NCBI RefSeq assembly: GCF_001427665.1
Contig: NZ_LMHC01000022.1
Span: forward strand, 89,090-153,089
Direction: 5' to 3'
From: Caulobacter sp. Root655
GTDB taxonomy: Bacteria; Pseudomonadota; Alphaproteobacteria; Caulobacterales; Caulobacteraceae
Length of the DNA stretch: 64,000 nt
The translations under genes were made by a program, and so were the position numbers. Below the pieces are notes generated by a model. The model was given only the letters and a program-made list of their open reading frames with translations. It did not search any database and was not told the origin of the DNA. The first letter of the stretch is position 1, and the number at the start of each line of letters is the position of its first letter. Shown here piece after piece: positions 14,435 through 23,452 of the stretch.

Positions 14435-16909
14435 ATGAAATTCACCCTCTCCTGGCTCAAGGACCACCTCGAGACCGAGGCGTCCGCCACGCAAGTCGTC
14501 GCCGCCATGACCATGGCCGGCCTCGAGGTCGAGCACGTCACCGATCCGGCGACCAAGCTTGCCGCCTTCACGGTCGCCAAGGTCGTCTCGGCCGAGCCGC
14601 ACCCCAACGCCGACCGCCTGCGGGTCTGCCAGGTCGACACCGTCGACGGCCGCAAGGAGATCGTCTGCGGCGCGCCCAACGCCCGCGCGGGCCTGACCAC
14701 CGTCTACGCCCCGATCGGCGCCTATGTACCGGGCCTGGGCGTCACCCTGGTCGAGAAGCCGGTGCGCGGCGTGGTCTCCAACGGCATGCTGTGCTCGGGC
14801 TCCGAGCTGGAGGCCGACGACGGCTCCGAGGGCATCCTGGAGCTGTCGGACGACCTGGCCGTCGGGACCCCGGCGTCGCAGGCCCTGGGCCTGGAAGCCG
14901 TCATCGACTTCGAGGTCACCCCCAACCGTCCCGACTGGCTGGGCGTGGCCGGCATCGCCCGCGACCTGGCCGCGGCCGGGGTCGGGACGCTGAAGGACCT
15001 GTCGATCGCCCCCGTGCCGGGGACGTTCCCCTGCCCGATCAGCGTCAAGGTCGACGGCGACGCCTGCCCGGTGTTCTCCGGCCGCTTGATCAAGGGCGTC
15101 AAGAACGGCCAGTCGCCGAAATGGCTGGCCGACCGCCTGAAGGCCATCGGCCTGCGCCCGATCAACACCCTGGTCGATATCACCAACCTGATCACCTACG
15201 ACCGGGCCCGGCCGCTGCACGTCTATGACGCCGCCAAGCTGGTCGGCGACGTGATCGAGGCCCGTCTGGGACACGGCAAGGCCGAGGTCACGCCCGGCGA
15301 TCAGCCTTCGCACGCCGAACACCACGACGAGCAGTTGATCGCCCTGGACGGCAAGACCTACGACATCACGCCCGAGATGAGCGTGATCTCCGACGCCGGC
15401 GGCAACCGCCCGATCGGCCTGGGCGGGGTGATGGGCGGCGAAAGCACCGGCTGCTCCGAAGCCACCACCGACGTCTTCCTGGAAAGCGCCTGGTTCGACC
15501 CGATCCGCACCGCCCAGACCGGCCGCGTGACCGGCATCAACAGCGACGCCCAGTACCGCTTCGCCCGCACGGTCGACACCGGCTCGCTGGTTCCCGGCCT
15601 GGAGCTGGCGACCAGGCTGATCCTGGAACTGTGCGGCGGCGAGCCGTCGGACGTCGTCGTGGCCGGCGAGGCCCCGGCCGCGCCCGGTCCGATCCTGTTC
15701 GACCCGGCCTATGTGCAAGCGCTGTCCGGCCTGGACATCGCCCCGGAACGCTCGCTGAAGATCCTGACCGACCTGGGTTTCGCCATCGCGCCGCCCGAAG
15801 GCTTGGCGGCCGCCGAGTTCGCCACCCATGTCGAGAGCGTGGTCAGCGTCACCCCGCCGACCTTCCGCCGCGACGTCGATGGCAAGGCCGACCTGGTGGA
15901 AGAGGTCGCCCGCATCGCCGGCTACGCCGCCCTGCCCTCCACGCCGCTGCCGGAGGTCGCCCGCGCCGTGGGCGGCGTCCTGACCCCGCGCCAGGCCCGG
16001 GCCCGCGTCGCCCGTCGCGCCCTGGCGGCGGCCGGCTACAACGAGGTGGTCAGCTGGAGCTTCACCAGCACCAGCACGGCCGTGCTGTTCGGCGGCGGCG
16101 CGGCCGAGCTGGTCCTGGCCAATCCGATCGCCTCGGACCTGGACTGCATGCGCCCGTCGATCCTGCCCAACCTGATCGAGGCGGCCGGCCGCAACGCCCG
16201 CCAGGGCTTCCCGGACGTCGCCCTGTTCGAGATCGGCCCGGTGTTCCACGGCGATCGCCCGCAGGACCAGAAGACCACCATCGCCGCCATCCTGGCCCCG
16301 CACGCGCCGCGCGGCTGGGACAAGGCGCCGGCCCAGGACCTGTTCTCGGTGAAGGCCGACCTGATCGCCCTGCTCGAGGAGCTGGGCGCGCCGGTGGCTT
16401 CGCTGCAGACCGCCCAGGGCTCGACCTCGTCGTGGTGGCACCCGGGCCGCTCGGCGCGCCTGCAGCTGGGCCCCAAGGCGGTGCTGGCCGAGTTCGGCGA
16501 ACTGCATCCGATGGTGCTCAAGGCCCTCGACGTGGCCGGCCCGGTCTACGGCTTCGAAATCGTCCTGGAGGCGATCCCCGAGCCGAAGAAGAAGGCGGTC
16601 AAGACCAAGCCGGCCTTCACGCCCTCGCCGCTGATGCCCCTGACCCGCGACTTCGCCTTCGTGACCGACAAGGCGAAGCCCGCCGGCGACCTGGTCAAGG
16701 CCGCGGCCGGCGCCGACAAGGCGCTGATCACCGCCGCCCGGGTGTTCGACGTCTATGAGGGCCCCGGCGTGCCGGACGGCTCCAAGTCGATCGCCCTGGA
16801 GGTGATGGTGCAGCCGCGCGACAAGACCCTGACCGAAGCCGAGATCGAGGCCCTGTCGGCCAAGATCGTCGCGGCGGTCGAGAAGGTTGGCGGGAAGCTG
16901 CGGGGGTAG
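14435..16909 (+). CDS. pheT: Phenylalanine-tRNA ligase beta subunit
   Basis: This is the beta subunit, carrying the editing site and tRNA-binding domains. Visible domains are: an N-terminal segment ([16 protein letters not shown]); an EMAP-type tRNA-binding domain (about residues 40-150, [14 protein letters not shown]); the B3/B4 editing region near 210-400 ([28 protein letters not shown]); B5; and a C-terminal ferredoxin-like anticodon-binding domain ([10 protein letters not shown]). The 824-residue length is as expected. A type-1 palindrome begins about 6 bp after the stop and may serve as terminator. Confidence 0.96.
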   Translation: MKFTLSWLKDHLETEASATQVVAAMTMAGLEVEHVTDPATKLAAFTVAKVVSAEPHPNADRLRVCQVDTVDGRKEIVCGAPNARAGLTTVYAPIGAYVPGLGVTLVEKPVRGVVSNGMLCSGSELEADDGSEGILELSDDLAVGTPASQALGLEAVIDFEVTPNRPDWLGVAGIARDLAAAGVGTLKDLSIAPVPGTFPCPISVKVDGDACPVFSGRLIKGVKNGQSPKWLADRLKAIGLRPINTLVDITNLITYDRARPLHVYDAAKLVGDVIEARLGHGKAEVTPGDQPSHAEHHDEQLIALDGKTYDITPEMSVISDAGGNRPIGLGGVMGGESTGCSEATTDVFLESAWFDPIRTAQTGRVTGINSDAQYRFARTVDTGSLVPGLELATRLILELCGGEPSDVVVAGEAPAAPGPILFDPAYVQALSGLDIAPERSLKILTDLGFAIAPPEGLAAAEFATHVESVVSVTPPTFRRDVDGKADLVEEVARIAGYAALPSTPLPEVARAVGGVLTPRQARARVARRALAAAGYNEVVSWSFTSTSTAVLFGGGAAELVLANPIASDLDCMRPSILPNLIEAAGRNARQGFPDVALFEIGPVFHGDRPQDQKTTIAAILAPHAPRGWDKAPAQDLFSVKADLIALLEELGAPVASLQTAQGSTSSWWHPGRSARLQLGPKAVLAEFGELHPMVLKALDVAGPVYGFEIVLEAIPEPKKKAVKTKPAFTPSPLMPLTRDFAFVTDKAKPAGDLVKAAAGADKALITAARVFDVYEGPGVPDGSKSIALEVMVQPRDKTLTEAEIEALSAKIVAAVEKVGGKLRG

Positions 16910-16914
16910 GAACA

Positions 16915-17027
16915 GGTCCTCCCCCCGTGGGGAAGGCGATCGCATGGCGATCGGTGGGGGGAGCCTGCGGACTGCAAGCTCCCCTCCCCGTCGCCTTCGG
17001 CGACACCCCTCCCACAGGGAGGGGACC
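16915..17027. repeat. Type-1 palindromic element, copy C
   Basis: The left end GGTCCTCCCCCCGTGGGG and right end CCTCCCACAGGGAGGGGACC are inverted. Internal palindromes are at GCGATCGCATGGCGATCG and GTCGCCTTCGGCGAC. It directly follows pheT. Confidence 0.8.
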
Positions 17028-17153
17028 TTTGAAGCGGCGCCCCCGCACATTCCTTGCCCAGGCCGGACCATTCGCCGCGCCACACGGCAAAGCCTTGCGC
17101 AACGCCCACGCCCACGCTACCTCTAGAGCCGCACACGGAGTCACCCCGCCCAA

Positions 17154-17297
17154 ATGCTTCCGCATCTGGCCATGACCGTTCTGATCGCCACCGGCCTCAC
17201 CGCCGGTCTCGCGATCGCGTGCGCGCGCACCATTATGATGCAGGCCAAGATTAAAACCGTTCGTATTCGGACGGGGCAGCACAGGCGCGCGGACTAG
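17154..17297 (+). CDS. Small hydrophobic protein, 47 residues, hypothetical
   Basis: The frame starts ATG 17154 (MLPHLAM, alternative ATG 17172), has one hydrophobic segment (TVLIATGLTAGLAIACA) and a basic tail (KIKTVRIRTGQHRRAD). It is followed at once by a Rho-independent terminator, which supports a real short transcript. A GGAG lies 13 nt before the first ATG, which is rather far. A single-pass inner-membrane peptide is inferred; function is unknown. Confidence 0.45.
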   Translation: MLPHLAMTVLIATGLTAGLAIACARTIMMQAKIKTVRIRTGQHRRAD

Positions 17298-17328
17298 CCG
17301 CACCAACGCCGAAGATCGCAAGATCCGC

Positions 17329-17360
17329 AAAGCCCCGCTTCCGAAAGGAGCGGGGTTTTT
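17329..17360 (+). terminator. Rho-independent terminator
   Basis: AAGCCCCGCT...AGCGGGGTTTTT forms a strong stem with a small bulge, loop near GAAA, and five Ts. It separates the small hydrophobic ORF from the ACT-like pair. Confidence 0.9.
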
Positions 17361-17410
17361 GCTGTGCGGTCATCGGTCCCTCCCTTCAAAAATCCAAGGA
17401 CCTTGAAACC

Positions 17411-17707
17411 ATGAGCTACCTGCCTTCCCCACCCGCCTTCAATTCCGACCATGAAGGCGTCACCGTCCACCAACTGCTGCTGGCCGCCCGGGACGCGCCG
17501 TCCGCGCTGGAAGCCGTCCGCCAGGGCCTGGCCGACAGCGGCGCCGAACTGTGCGCCCTGTCGATGAAGCCGGTCGGCCAGATCGTCGAGGGGTCCTTGC
17601 GCGTCCGCCACCTGAGCGACCAGGCCGCCCGTCTGCTGGCTCGCGACCTGGCCGCCTGGCCGGGCGTCACCTCGGCCAGCGTCGAGCATCAGTGGGTGCG
17701 GCCATGA
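17411..17707 (+). CDS. Small ACT-like protein A
   Basis: The 98-residue soluble protein reads as a beta-alpha-beta-beta-alpha-beta fold: TVHQLLLAARD, a helix (SALEAVRQGLADSG), ELCALSMKPVG, SLRVRHLSD, a helix (AARLLARDLAAW) and VTSASVEHQWV. The order resembles ACT domains that sense amino acids, but I see no clear ligand-binding glycine motif. It overlaps the next gene by 4 bp and is paired with it. Function is inferred only from the fold pattern. Confidence 0.6.
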   Translation: MSYLPSPPAFNSDHEGVTVHQLLLAARDAPSALEAVRQGLADSGAELCALSMKPVGQIVEGSLRVRHLSDQAARLLARDLAAWPGVTSASVEHQWVRP

Positions 17708-17991
17708 GCCCCGGCACGAGCGAAGACCTCGAACCGCTCAAACCGGAAGAGGCCGAGAAACTGCGGCTGTTCCTGGTGATCGCCGACGACACGCCCGACG
17801 CCCTGATGCGGGTGCTGGGCGTGGCCAGCGTGCAGCAGACCCGCCTGCGCTCGCTGACCGCCCGGCCGGACGGGGCCGGCCTGAGCATCCGCATGGAGAT
17901 CGACGACCAGGGCGACGACCGCGCCCAGTTCCTGGCCGCGCGGCTGGCGGCGGCCCCGTCGGTGCGCAGCGTGGGGTTCGGTTGGCGATAG
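17704..17991 (+). CDS. Small ACT-like protein B
   Basis: The 95-residue protein starts at ATG 17704, overlapping the previous stop (ATGA). Residues about 22-95 fit an ACT-type fold: FLVIADDTPDALMRVLGV, then QQTRLRSLTARP, GLSIRMEID, a helix and VRSVGFGW. The DDTPDALMRVLG segment is like the start of regulatory ACT domains of the acetolactate-synthase small subunit type (IlvM-like), but no catalytic subunit is nearby. The gene pair may form a heterodimeric amino-acid-responsive unit; this is an inference. Confidence 0.6.
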   Translation: MSPGTSEDLEPLKPEEAEKLRLFLVIADDTPDALMRVLGVASVQQTRLRSLTARPDGAGLSIRMEIDDQGDDRAQFLAARLAAAPSVRSVGFGWR

Positions 17992-18049
17992 GGATGTAAC
18001 CTTTTGCCGACGCCGTCCGTATCCAGGGGTACGCCCTTAGGAGTCTCCG

Positions 18050-18640
18050 ATGATCCGCCGCCTGTTCGTCCTGATCGCCGTCCTGTTCCTGCCCGCCGCC
18101 GCGCTCGCGGCCGCGCCCAAGCCGGCGCCCCAGAGCGCCGTGTTCGCCGGCGGCTGCTTCTGGTGCATGGAGAACGACATGCGCGGCATCCCCGGCGTGC
18201 TGAAGGTCGAGTCCGGCTACACCGGCGGCCACGTCGATCGCCCCAGCTATCGCGACGTCACCAGCGAGACCAGCGGCCACTACGAGGCGGTGCGCGTCAC
18301 CTATGACCCTGGCAAGCTCGACTACGGCTTCCTGCTCTACAAATATTGGAAGCTGGTCGACCCCACCGACGACGGCGGGCAGTTCTGCGACCGCGGCCCA
18401 TCCTACCGCCCGGCCGTGTTCGTCACCCCCGCCCAACGGCCGGTCGCCGAGAAGTCCCGCGCCGAGGCCGCCAAGCGGCTGAAAACCGGCATGATGAGGG
18501 CCCAGATCCTGGACCTGAAGACCTTCTGGCCGGCCGAGGCCTATCACCGCGACTACGCCAAGAACCATTCGATCGAGTACCACGCCTACCGCATGGGCTG
18601 CGGCCGCGACCTGCGGCTGAAGCAGGTGTGGGGAAACTGA
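18050..18640 (+). CDS. msrA: Peptide-methionine (S)-S-oxide reductase, exported
   Basis: MsrA reduces methionine-S-sulfoxide in oxidised proteins. A signal peptide (IRRLFVLIAVLFLPAAALAA) precedes the domain, so this form is periplasmic. The active-site motif GGCFWCME has the catalytic Cys36 with Cys39 next to it. YTGGHVDRPSYRDVTSETSGHYEAV and the HSIEYHAYRMGCG end match the family. The 196-residue length includes the signal peptide. AGGAG at 18040-18044 is an ideal ribosome site. It probably repairs envelope proteins under oxidative stress. Confidence 0.93.
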   Translation: MIRRLFVLIAVLFLPAAALAAAPKPAPQSAVFAGGCFWCMENDMRGIPGVLKVESGYTGGHVDRPSYRDVTSETSGHYEAVRVTYDPGKLDYGFLLYKYWKLVDPTDDGGQFCDRGPSYRPAVFVTPAQRPVAEKSRAEAAKRLKTGMMRAQILDLKTFWPAEAYHRDYAKNHSIEYHAYRMGCGRDLRLKQVWGN

Positions 18641-18731
18641 TCCCACACGCGCCGCGCGTGACTGGACAACCTATGGGCAAGGCGTAATCTCCCCTTTTCC
18701 TTAGCGCGTATCTCCAGGGGGGAGGGTTCGC

Positions 18732-19319
18732 ATGGGCGGTCCATGGGCACGTCTGGTTCCGGCGCTGCTGTGCGTCGCGTTGGCGTTTTCCGCTGTTTCG
18801 AGCCACGCGCAGATGGCGCCCGCCGCTGGAGCGCCGCCATCCCCGACGCACCGCGCGCCATCGCGGCCGCCGGCGACCGTCCCGGCCCCGACGGCGACGC
18901 CAGGCCCGTCGTCGGAGCGCCCGCCGTCGCCGGCCCCGTCGTCCGGACAGGGGCCATCTTCCGAGCAACCGCCGACCGAGCAGGCCGCGCCGACCGACGA
19001 ACCGGCGCCCTACAACCCGCTCGACACCTACTCCTTCTACCTGACCGCCCTGTTCATGGCGTTCGGCCTGGTGGTGATCCTGCTGCAACTGGCGGCCATG
19101 CGCCGGATCCCGAACATCACCGCCGACGAGATCGCCCGCAACTGCGCCATCACCCTGGTCGTGGTGGCGTCGGTCGCCCTTCTCGTCTCGGGCTACAGCA
19201 GCCAGCAGGTGGCGCCCGCCTTCGGGCTGTTCGGCACCATCATCGGCTATCTGCTCGGCAAGGCCGGGGCCAAGGAAACCAGGCCAAGGGATCCGGAGCC
19301 GCGGGAGCCCCAGCCGTGA
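18732..19319 (+). CDS. Proline-rich exported/membrane protein
   Basis: The 195-residue protein has a signal peptide or anchor (LVPALLCVALAFSAVSSHAQ), about 80 residues rich in Pro, Ala and Ser (a periplasmic-spanning type linker), then three hydrophobic segments (SFYLTALFMAFGLVVILLQLAA; CAITLVVVASVALLVSG; PAFGLFGTIIGYLLG) and a charged tail. I recognise no family. It overlaps the next gene by 4 bp and starts the three-gene unit 18732-20250. GGGGGGAGGG precedes the ATG. Confidence 0.7.
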   Translation: MGGPWARLVPALLCVALAFSAVSSHAQMAPAAGAPPSPTHRAPSRPPATVPAPTATPGPSSERPPSPAPSSGQGPSSEQPPTEQAAPTDEPAPYNPLDTYSFYLTALFMAFGLVVILLQLAAMRRIPNITADEIARNCAITLVVVASVALLVSGYSSQQVAPAFGLFGTIIGYLLGKAGAKETRPRDPEPREPQP

Positions 19320-19849
19320 CCCGCCGGATCGCTCCGACCGGCCTGCTGGCCCTGGGCGTCCTGGCCGGCTGCGCGCCGTTCCACTCTCCCGGCGCGACCC
19401 CGGAACACGTCGAGATGCAACCGGAGCCAAAGACGTTCGAAGAGTTGATGAGCCTTCAGAACGCCATGCTGGCTGCGCGGAAACTGCCCAAGGCCGAGCG
19501 GGAGGCGATCCTCCCCACCCCCCGGGGCTATCAGGCCATGGCTCCGGCCATCGTGCCGGCCCCCTTTCCGTCCTGGCTTCCGATGGCGCGCCGGGTCGAG
19601 ATCCGCAATCCGACCGACCAGCCCCTGACGCTTTCGCTGTACTACGCCAGCCCGGATTGCGGCGCCGCGACGCTGGTCGTTCCGGCCAGGGGCAAGGTGT
19701 CGACCACGCTTTGCCTGAAGATCGCCCGGGTCAGGATCGTCGACAACGACCCGACGATCGCCGCCGGATGGCTCCAGGCGAGAAACTGCTACGCGCTGGG
19801 CCGCTGGGACGGTCCGCCGCGCTGGGCGCTGGACGCCTGCTCGTCATGA
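19316..19849 (+). CDS. Putative lipoprotein, hypothetical
   Basis: The GTG start at 19316 overlaps the previous stop (GTGA). The N-terminus (VTRRIAPTGLLALGVLAGCAPF) ends in a lipobox with Cys about residue 19, so a lipoprotein is predicted. The rest (about 155 residues) has a strand-rich stretch (ARRVEIRNPTDQPLTLSLYY) with several cysteines. It is the middle member of the overlapping three-gene unit. No function can be assigned. Confidence 0.65.
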   Translation: MTRRIAPTGLLALGVLAGCAPFHSPGATPEHVEMQPEPKTFEELMSLQNAMLAARKLPKAEREAILPTPRGYQAMAPAIVPAPFPSWLPMARRVEIRNPTDQPLTLSLYYASPDCGAATLVVPARGKVSTTLCLKIARVRIVDNDPTIAAGWLQARNCYALGRWDGPPRWALDACSS

Positions 19850-20250
19850 GCGACGAGCGCCCGAACCCCGCGCCGCCGAACCTGGAGTCTCTCACGATCT
19901 GGAGCGTGCTGGTCGGGACGGCGGTCGTCGCCGTGGCGGTCGTCACGATCACCGCCACGCCCGGCCGGATCGCCGCCATGCGCACGAACGGCGGCTATGT
20001 GCTGGTGGACAACCGCACCCGCAACAGCGTCGTCATCCACGCCACGACGGACGACGGCCGGCTCTGCGGCACGGTAAAGGTGGCGGCCGGCAACCGTGGA
20101 CGGGCGCCTGTCTGCGGCCGCGAAACCGACCTCTTCGTCGTCGGGCGAGGCGTCCCGACCCCGGATTCGCACGTCGTCGCCGCCCAGAACGGCGTCTATC
20201 AGGTGCGCTGGAGAAATGGCCTCTCCATCGAACAGCACGAACCCTACTGA
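19846..20250 (+). CDS. Single-pass membrane protein, hypothetical
   Basis: The 134-residue protein has ATG 19846 overlapping the previous stop (ATGA). One hydrophobic segment near residue 20 (IWSVLVGTAVVAVAVVTITA) is followed by a C-terminal domain with two cysteines (GRLCGTVKVAAG; APVCGRET). It is the last gene of the unit that starts at 18732. Because all three proteins are envelope-located and translationally coupled, they probably form one complex. Function is unknown. Confidence 0.65.
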   Translation: MSDERPNPAPPNLESLTIWSVLVGTAVVAVAVVTITATPGRIAAMRTNGGYVLVDNRTRNSVVIHATTDDGRLCGTVKVAAGNRGRAPVCGRETDLFVVGRGVPTPDSHVVAAQNGVYQVRWRNGLSIEQHEPY

Positions 20251-20312
20251 CGCCCACTCGACTTCCGGCTGAACGCATGAAACCTTGAGCGCAACCTCGG
20301 GAGGCGCTCTTC

Positions 20313-21695
20313 ATGTTCCGTCACGCGTTGCTGGCCACGGCCGCCCTTGTCGTCGCTGGCGCGGCCCCCCAAGGTCAGGTTTGGGCCCAGACCGCCCCAC
20401 GGCTGTCGGTAACCATCTACAACGACAACCTGGCCCTGGTGCAGGACCAGCGCGACATCAACCTCGCCGCCGGTCGCCAGAAGCTGGAGTTCAAGGATGT
20501 CTCGGCCGCCATCCGCCCCGAGACCGTCAGCCTGTCGGCGCCGGGCCTGTCGGTGGTCGAGCAGAACTTCGACTACGACCTGCTGACCCCCGACAAGCTG
20601 ATGGAGAAGGCGGTCGGCCAGCAGGTGAAGATCGTCCGCACCAATCCCGGCGACGGCAAGGAAACCACCGAGACCGCCACCGTCCTGGCCGCCAACGAGG
20701 GCGTGGTGCTGAAGATCGGCGACCGCATCGAGGTGCTGCGCGACGACGGCGTGCCCACCCGGGTGATCTTCGACAAGGTGCCCGAGACCCTGCGCGCCCG
20801 CCCGACCCTGTCGGTGACCGTCGAGGCCGACAAGGCCGGCCCCGCCCCGGCGACGCTGAGCTACCTGACCACCGGCCTGTCGTGGAAGGCCGATTACGTG
20901 GCGATGTTCGACGAGGCCAAGGGGGCGCTGGACCTGCAGGGCTGGATCACCCTGGGCAACCAGTCGGGCACGGCCTTCGTCGACGCCGAGACCCAGCTGG
21001 TGGCCGGACGGGTCAACACCCTGGCCAACGGCGGCTACCAGCAGCCCAACCGCGCCATGCAGCAGGCCGGAACCGAGAGCAGCGATCGCGAGCGGATCGC
21101 CGACTACTACCTCTACCCCCTGCCCCATCGCACCACGATCGCCGCCAACCAGAACAAGCAGGTCGGCTTCCTCAGCGCCCAGGGCGTGGCGGCCAGGAAG
21201 GTCTACGAGATCCGCGAGGGCTGGTTCGCCAGCCAGGCCGAGCCGAAGGCGGCCACCGTGGCCATCCAGTTCAGCAACGCCAAGCTGGCCGGTCTGGGCG
21301 ACCAGCTGCCGGCCGGCGTCATGCGGGTCTACATGCGCGACAAGGCCGGCGACCCGAAGTTCATCGGCGAGAACGCCGTGGGCCACACCCCGGCCGGTTC
21401 GGAGCTGTCGATCAGGACCGGCGACGCCTTCGACGTCACCAGCCAGGCCACCCTGGTCAGCGACACCAAGGTCTCCAAGACCCGCTCGCGCTACGAGATG
21501 AAGTACCTGGTCCGCAACGCCCGGCCCCAGCCGGTGACGGTGGAGCTGCGCCAGGGCGGCCTGTGGCGCGACGGCGCGGTCAAGGCCGAGAGCCTGGCCA
21601 GCCGCCGCATCGACGCCCGCACCCTGGGCTGGAGCGTGCCGGTGCCTGCTAACGGCGAGACGACGCTGACCTTCACGGTCGAGACGGGGTGGTGA
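20313..21695 (+). CDS. DUF4139 domain protein, copy 1
   Basis: The exported protein (signal peptide RHALLATAALVVAGAA...VWAQ) belongs to the DUF4139 group, judged from SVTIYNDNLALVQDQRDI at the N-terminus, DYDLLTPDKLMEKAVGQ, LSYLTTGLSWKADYVA, and the C-terminal strand-rich KYLVRNARPQPVTVELRQ. The family has no established biochemical role. Copy 2 follows directly and overlaps its stop codon. Both probably face the periplasm. Confidence 0.85.
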   Translation: MFRHALLATAALVVAGAAPQGQVWAQTAPRLSVTIYNDNLALVQDQRDINLAAGRQKLEFKDVSAAIRPETVSLSAPGLSVVEQNFDYDLLTPDKLMEKAVGQQVKIVRTNPGDGKETTETATVLAANEGVVLKIGDRIEVLRDDGVPTRVIFDKVPETLRARPTLSVTVEADKAGPAPATLSYLTTGLSWKADYVAMFDEAKGALDLQGWITLGNQSGTAFVDAETQLVAGRVNTLANGGYQQPNRAMQQAGTESSDRERIADYYLYPLPHRTTIAANQNKQVGFLSAQGVAARKVYEIREGWFASQAEPKAATVAIQFSNAKLAGLGDQLPAGVMRVYMRDKAGDPKFIGENAVGHTPAGSELSIRTGDAFDVTSQATLVSDTKVSKTRSRYEMKYLVRNARPQPVTVELRQGGLWRDGAVKAESLASRRIDARTLGWSVPVPANGETTLTFTVETGW

Positions 21696-23410
21696 TCATC
21701 CGAGACCCGAGGTCCTCCCCCTGTGGGGGAGGCGGTCGCGAAGCGACCGGTGGGGGGAGTCTTTCGACGCCCGCCCACTCCCCCCTCCGTCGTCCCGGAT
21801 CAAGTCCGGGACGACACCTCCCCCAAAGGGGGAGGACCTTCCTAGCGCTCGCCGCCGCTCTGCTCCTCGCGCCTCCCGTCCTTGCCGACACCATCGCCTC
21901 GCCGGCCCCCGACAAGGTGGCCGTCACCCTCTATCGCGGCGACTCCGGCCCGTTCCAGGCGCTGAACGACTGGGAGCGCGAAGAGGCGATGGCCAAGGGT
22001 CTGATCCTGGTCACCGAGACCCGGGCGGTCTTCCTGCCGGCCGGCCGCCACACCCTGCGCTTTGACGGGGTCGCCGACGGGCTGATCGCCGCGAGCGCGG
22101 CGGTCGAAGGCCTGCCGGGCGAGGCGGTCGAGCGCAATTACGACTACGCCCTGCTCAGCCCCGGCACCCTGCTGGAACGCTCGCTGGACCAGTCGGTGAG
22201 GATCGTCCGCACCAACCGCAAGACCGGCCGCCAGAGCCAGGAAGAGGCCGTTCTTCGCCAGGGGCCGGACGGCGTGGTGCTGCAGACCGCGACCGGCGTC
22301 GAGGCCCTGGGCTGCTCGGGCGGCGTCGAGCGACTGGTCTTCGATAGCGTGCCGGCCGGCCTCTCCGACAAGCCGGCCTTGTCGACCCTGATCGACGTGC
22401 CGGCGCCGACGCAGGCCACCCTGACCCTGTCCTACCTGGCGATCGGCGTGAACTGGCAGGCCGACTATGTGGCGCGGATCAATCTGGACGGCCGCACCCT
22501 GGACCTGACCGGCTGGCTGACCCTGGTCAACAGCGGTGGAACCAGCTTCGCCGACGCCCCGACCCAGGCCGTGGCCGGCAAGCTGGCGCGCGAGGCGGTC
22601 GAGGCCAACCACGGCGAGGCCAAGGCGATCTCGCGCCAATGCTGGCCGATGGACACCACCACCCATGGCCGGTCATCGCCCCCTCCGCCAGCCCCGCCTC
22701 CGCCGCCCGCGCCCATGATGGCCAGGGCCGGCGCGATGGCCGACGGCTTCGTCGAGGAGATCTCGGTTACCGCCCAGCGCCGGTCCAAGCTGGCCGAGCA
22801 GTCGGACCTGGGCGACTACAAGCTCTACACCCTGCCCGAGCCGGTCACGGTGGGGGCGCGCCAGACCAAGCAGGTGGCCTTCCTCGACCAGAAGGCCGTG
22901 TCCTTCCAGCGGCTCTACGTGTTCACGCTCGACGCCTCGGCCGACTATGGCCCCCTCGATGGCCTGGAAGCCGCCCAGGTGACGTTGCGCCTGGAGAACA
23001 AGCCCGGCGACGGCTTGGGCAAGCCGCTGCCGTCCGGCGCCCTGGCGGTGATGGAGACGGCCGGCGGTCGGCCGGCCTTCGCCGGCGAGCAGGCCATGCG
23101 CGATGTCGCCGTCGGTCAGCCCTTCGACTTGGCGATCGGCGAGGCGATGGACGTCCAGGTCCGGCCGCGCCTGGTCTCCGAGCAGGACCGCCGCAAGGGC
23201 AGGACCCGCCGCACCTACGAGGTCGACCTGACCAACGCCAAGACCGCGCCGATCACCGTCGAGCTGCGCCTGCCGTCCGACCTGGACAGCTTCAAGCTGG
23301 TTTCCGAACCCGGCCGGCACGACGTCCGAGAGGGCGCCCTGGCCTGGCGCTTCGCGCTGCCATCCGGTGGCCGCAAGACCGTGCGCTACGTGGTGGAATA
23401 CGGCGGTTAG
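21689..23410 (+). CDS. DUF4139 domain protein, copy 2, with palindrome in the 5' coding end
   Basis: This is a paralogue of copy 1, with DYALLSPGTLLERSLDQ and LSYLAIGVNWQADYVA. The first in-frame start is GTG 21689, overlapping copy 1's stop. The hydrophobic core FLALAAALLLAPPVLA only comes at about residue 52, because the type-1 palindrome at 21711-21839 (129 nt, a multiple of 3) is translated between start and core. Removing it in silico joins MVIIRDP directly to the core, which gives a normal signal peptide. A second oddity is a proline-rich insert (SPPPPAPPPPPAP) followed by EEISVTAQRR, which looks like the TonB box of a TonB-dependent receptor. Start choice is therefore uncertain. Confidence 0.8.
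   Translation: MVIIRDPRSSPCGGGGREATGGGSLSTPAHSPLRRPGSSPGRHLPQRGRTFLALAAALLLAPPVLADTIASPAPDKVAVTLYRGDSGPFQALNDWEREEAMAKGLILVTETRAVFLPAGRHTLRFDGVADGLIAASAAVEGLPGEAVERNYDYALLSPGTLLERSLDQSVRIVRTNRKTGRQSQEEAVLRQGPDGVVLQTATGVEALGCSGGVERLVFDSVPAGLSDKPALSTLIDVPAPTQATLTLSYLAIGVNWQADYVARINLDGRTLDLTGWLTLVNSGGTSFADAPTQAVAGKLAREAVEANHGEAKAISRQCWPMDTTTHGRSSPPPPAPPPPPAPMMARAGAMADGFVEEISVTAQRRSKLAEQSDLGDYKLYTLPEPVTVGARQTKQVAFLDQKAVSFQRLYVFTLDASADYGPLDGLEAAQVTLRLENKPGDGLGKPLPSGALAVMETAGGRPAFAGEQAMRDVAVGQPFDLAIGEAMDVQVRPRLVSEQDRRKGRTRRTYEVDLTNAKTAPITVELRLPSDLDSFKLVSEPGRHDVREGALAWRFALPSGGRKTVRYVVEYGG
21711..21839. repeat. Type-1 palindromic element, copy D, inside a coding region
   Basis: The ends are GGTCCTCCCC and GGGGAGGACC, with internal palindromes around GGTCGCGAAGCGACC and GTCCCGGATCAAGTCCGGGAC. 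It is 129 nt long and stays open in the reading frame of the second DUF4139 gene. Confidence 0.85.
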
Positions 23411-23452
23411 GATGTGTTTTCTTCTCGTTGAAGCGCGCTAACCCCACCGCCG

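Noticed and set aside
14048..17083. 1011-codon minus-strand frame over pheT
   Set aside because: Antisense shadow of pheT, which has all expected domains.
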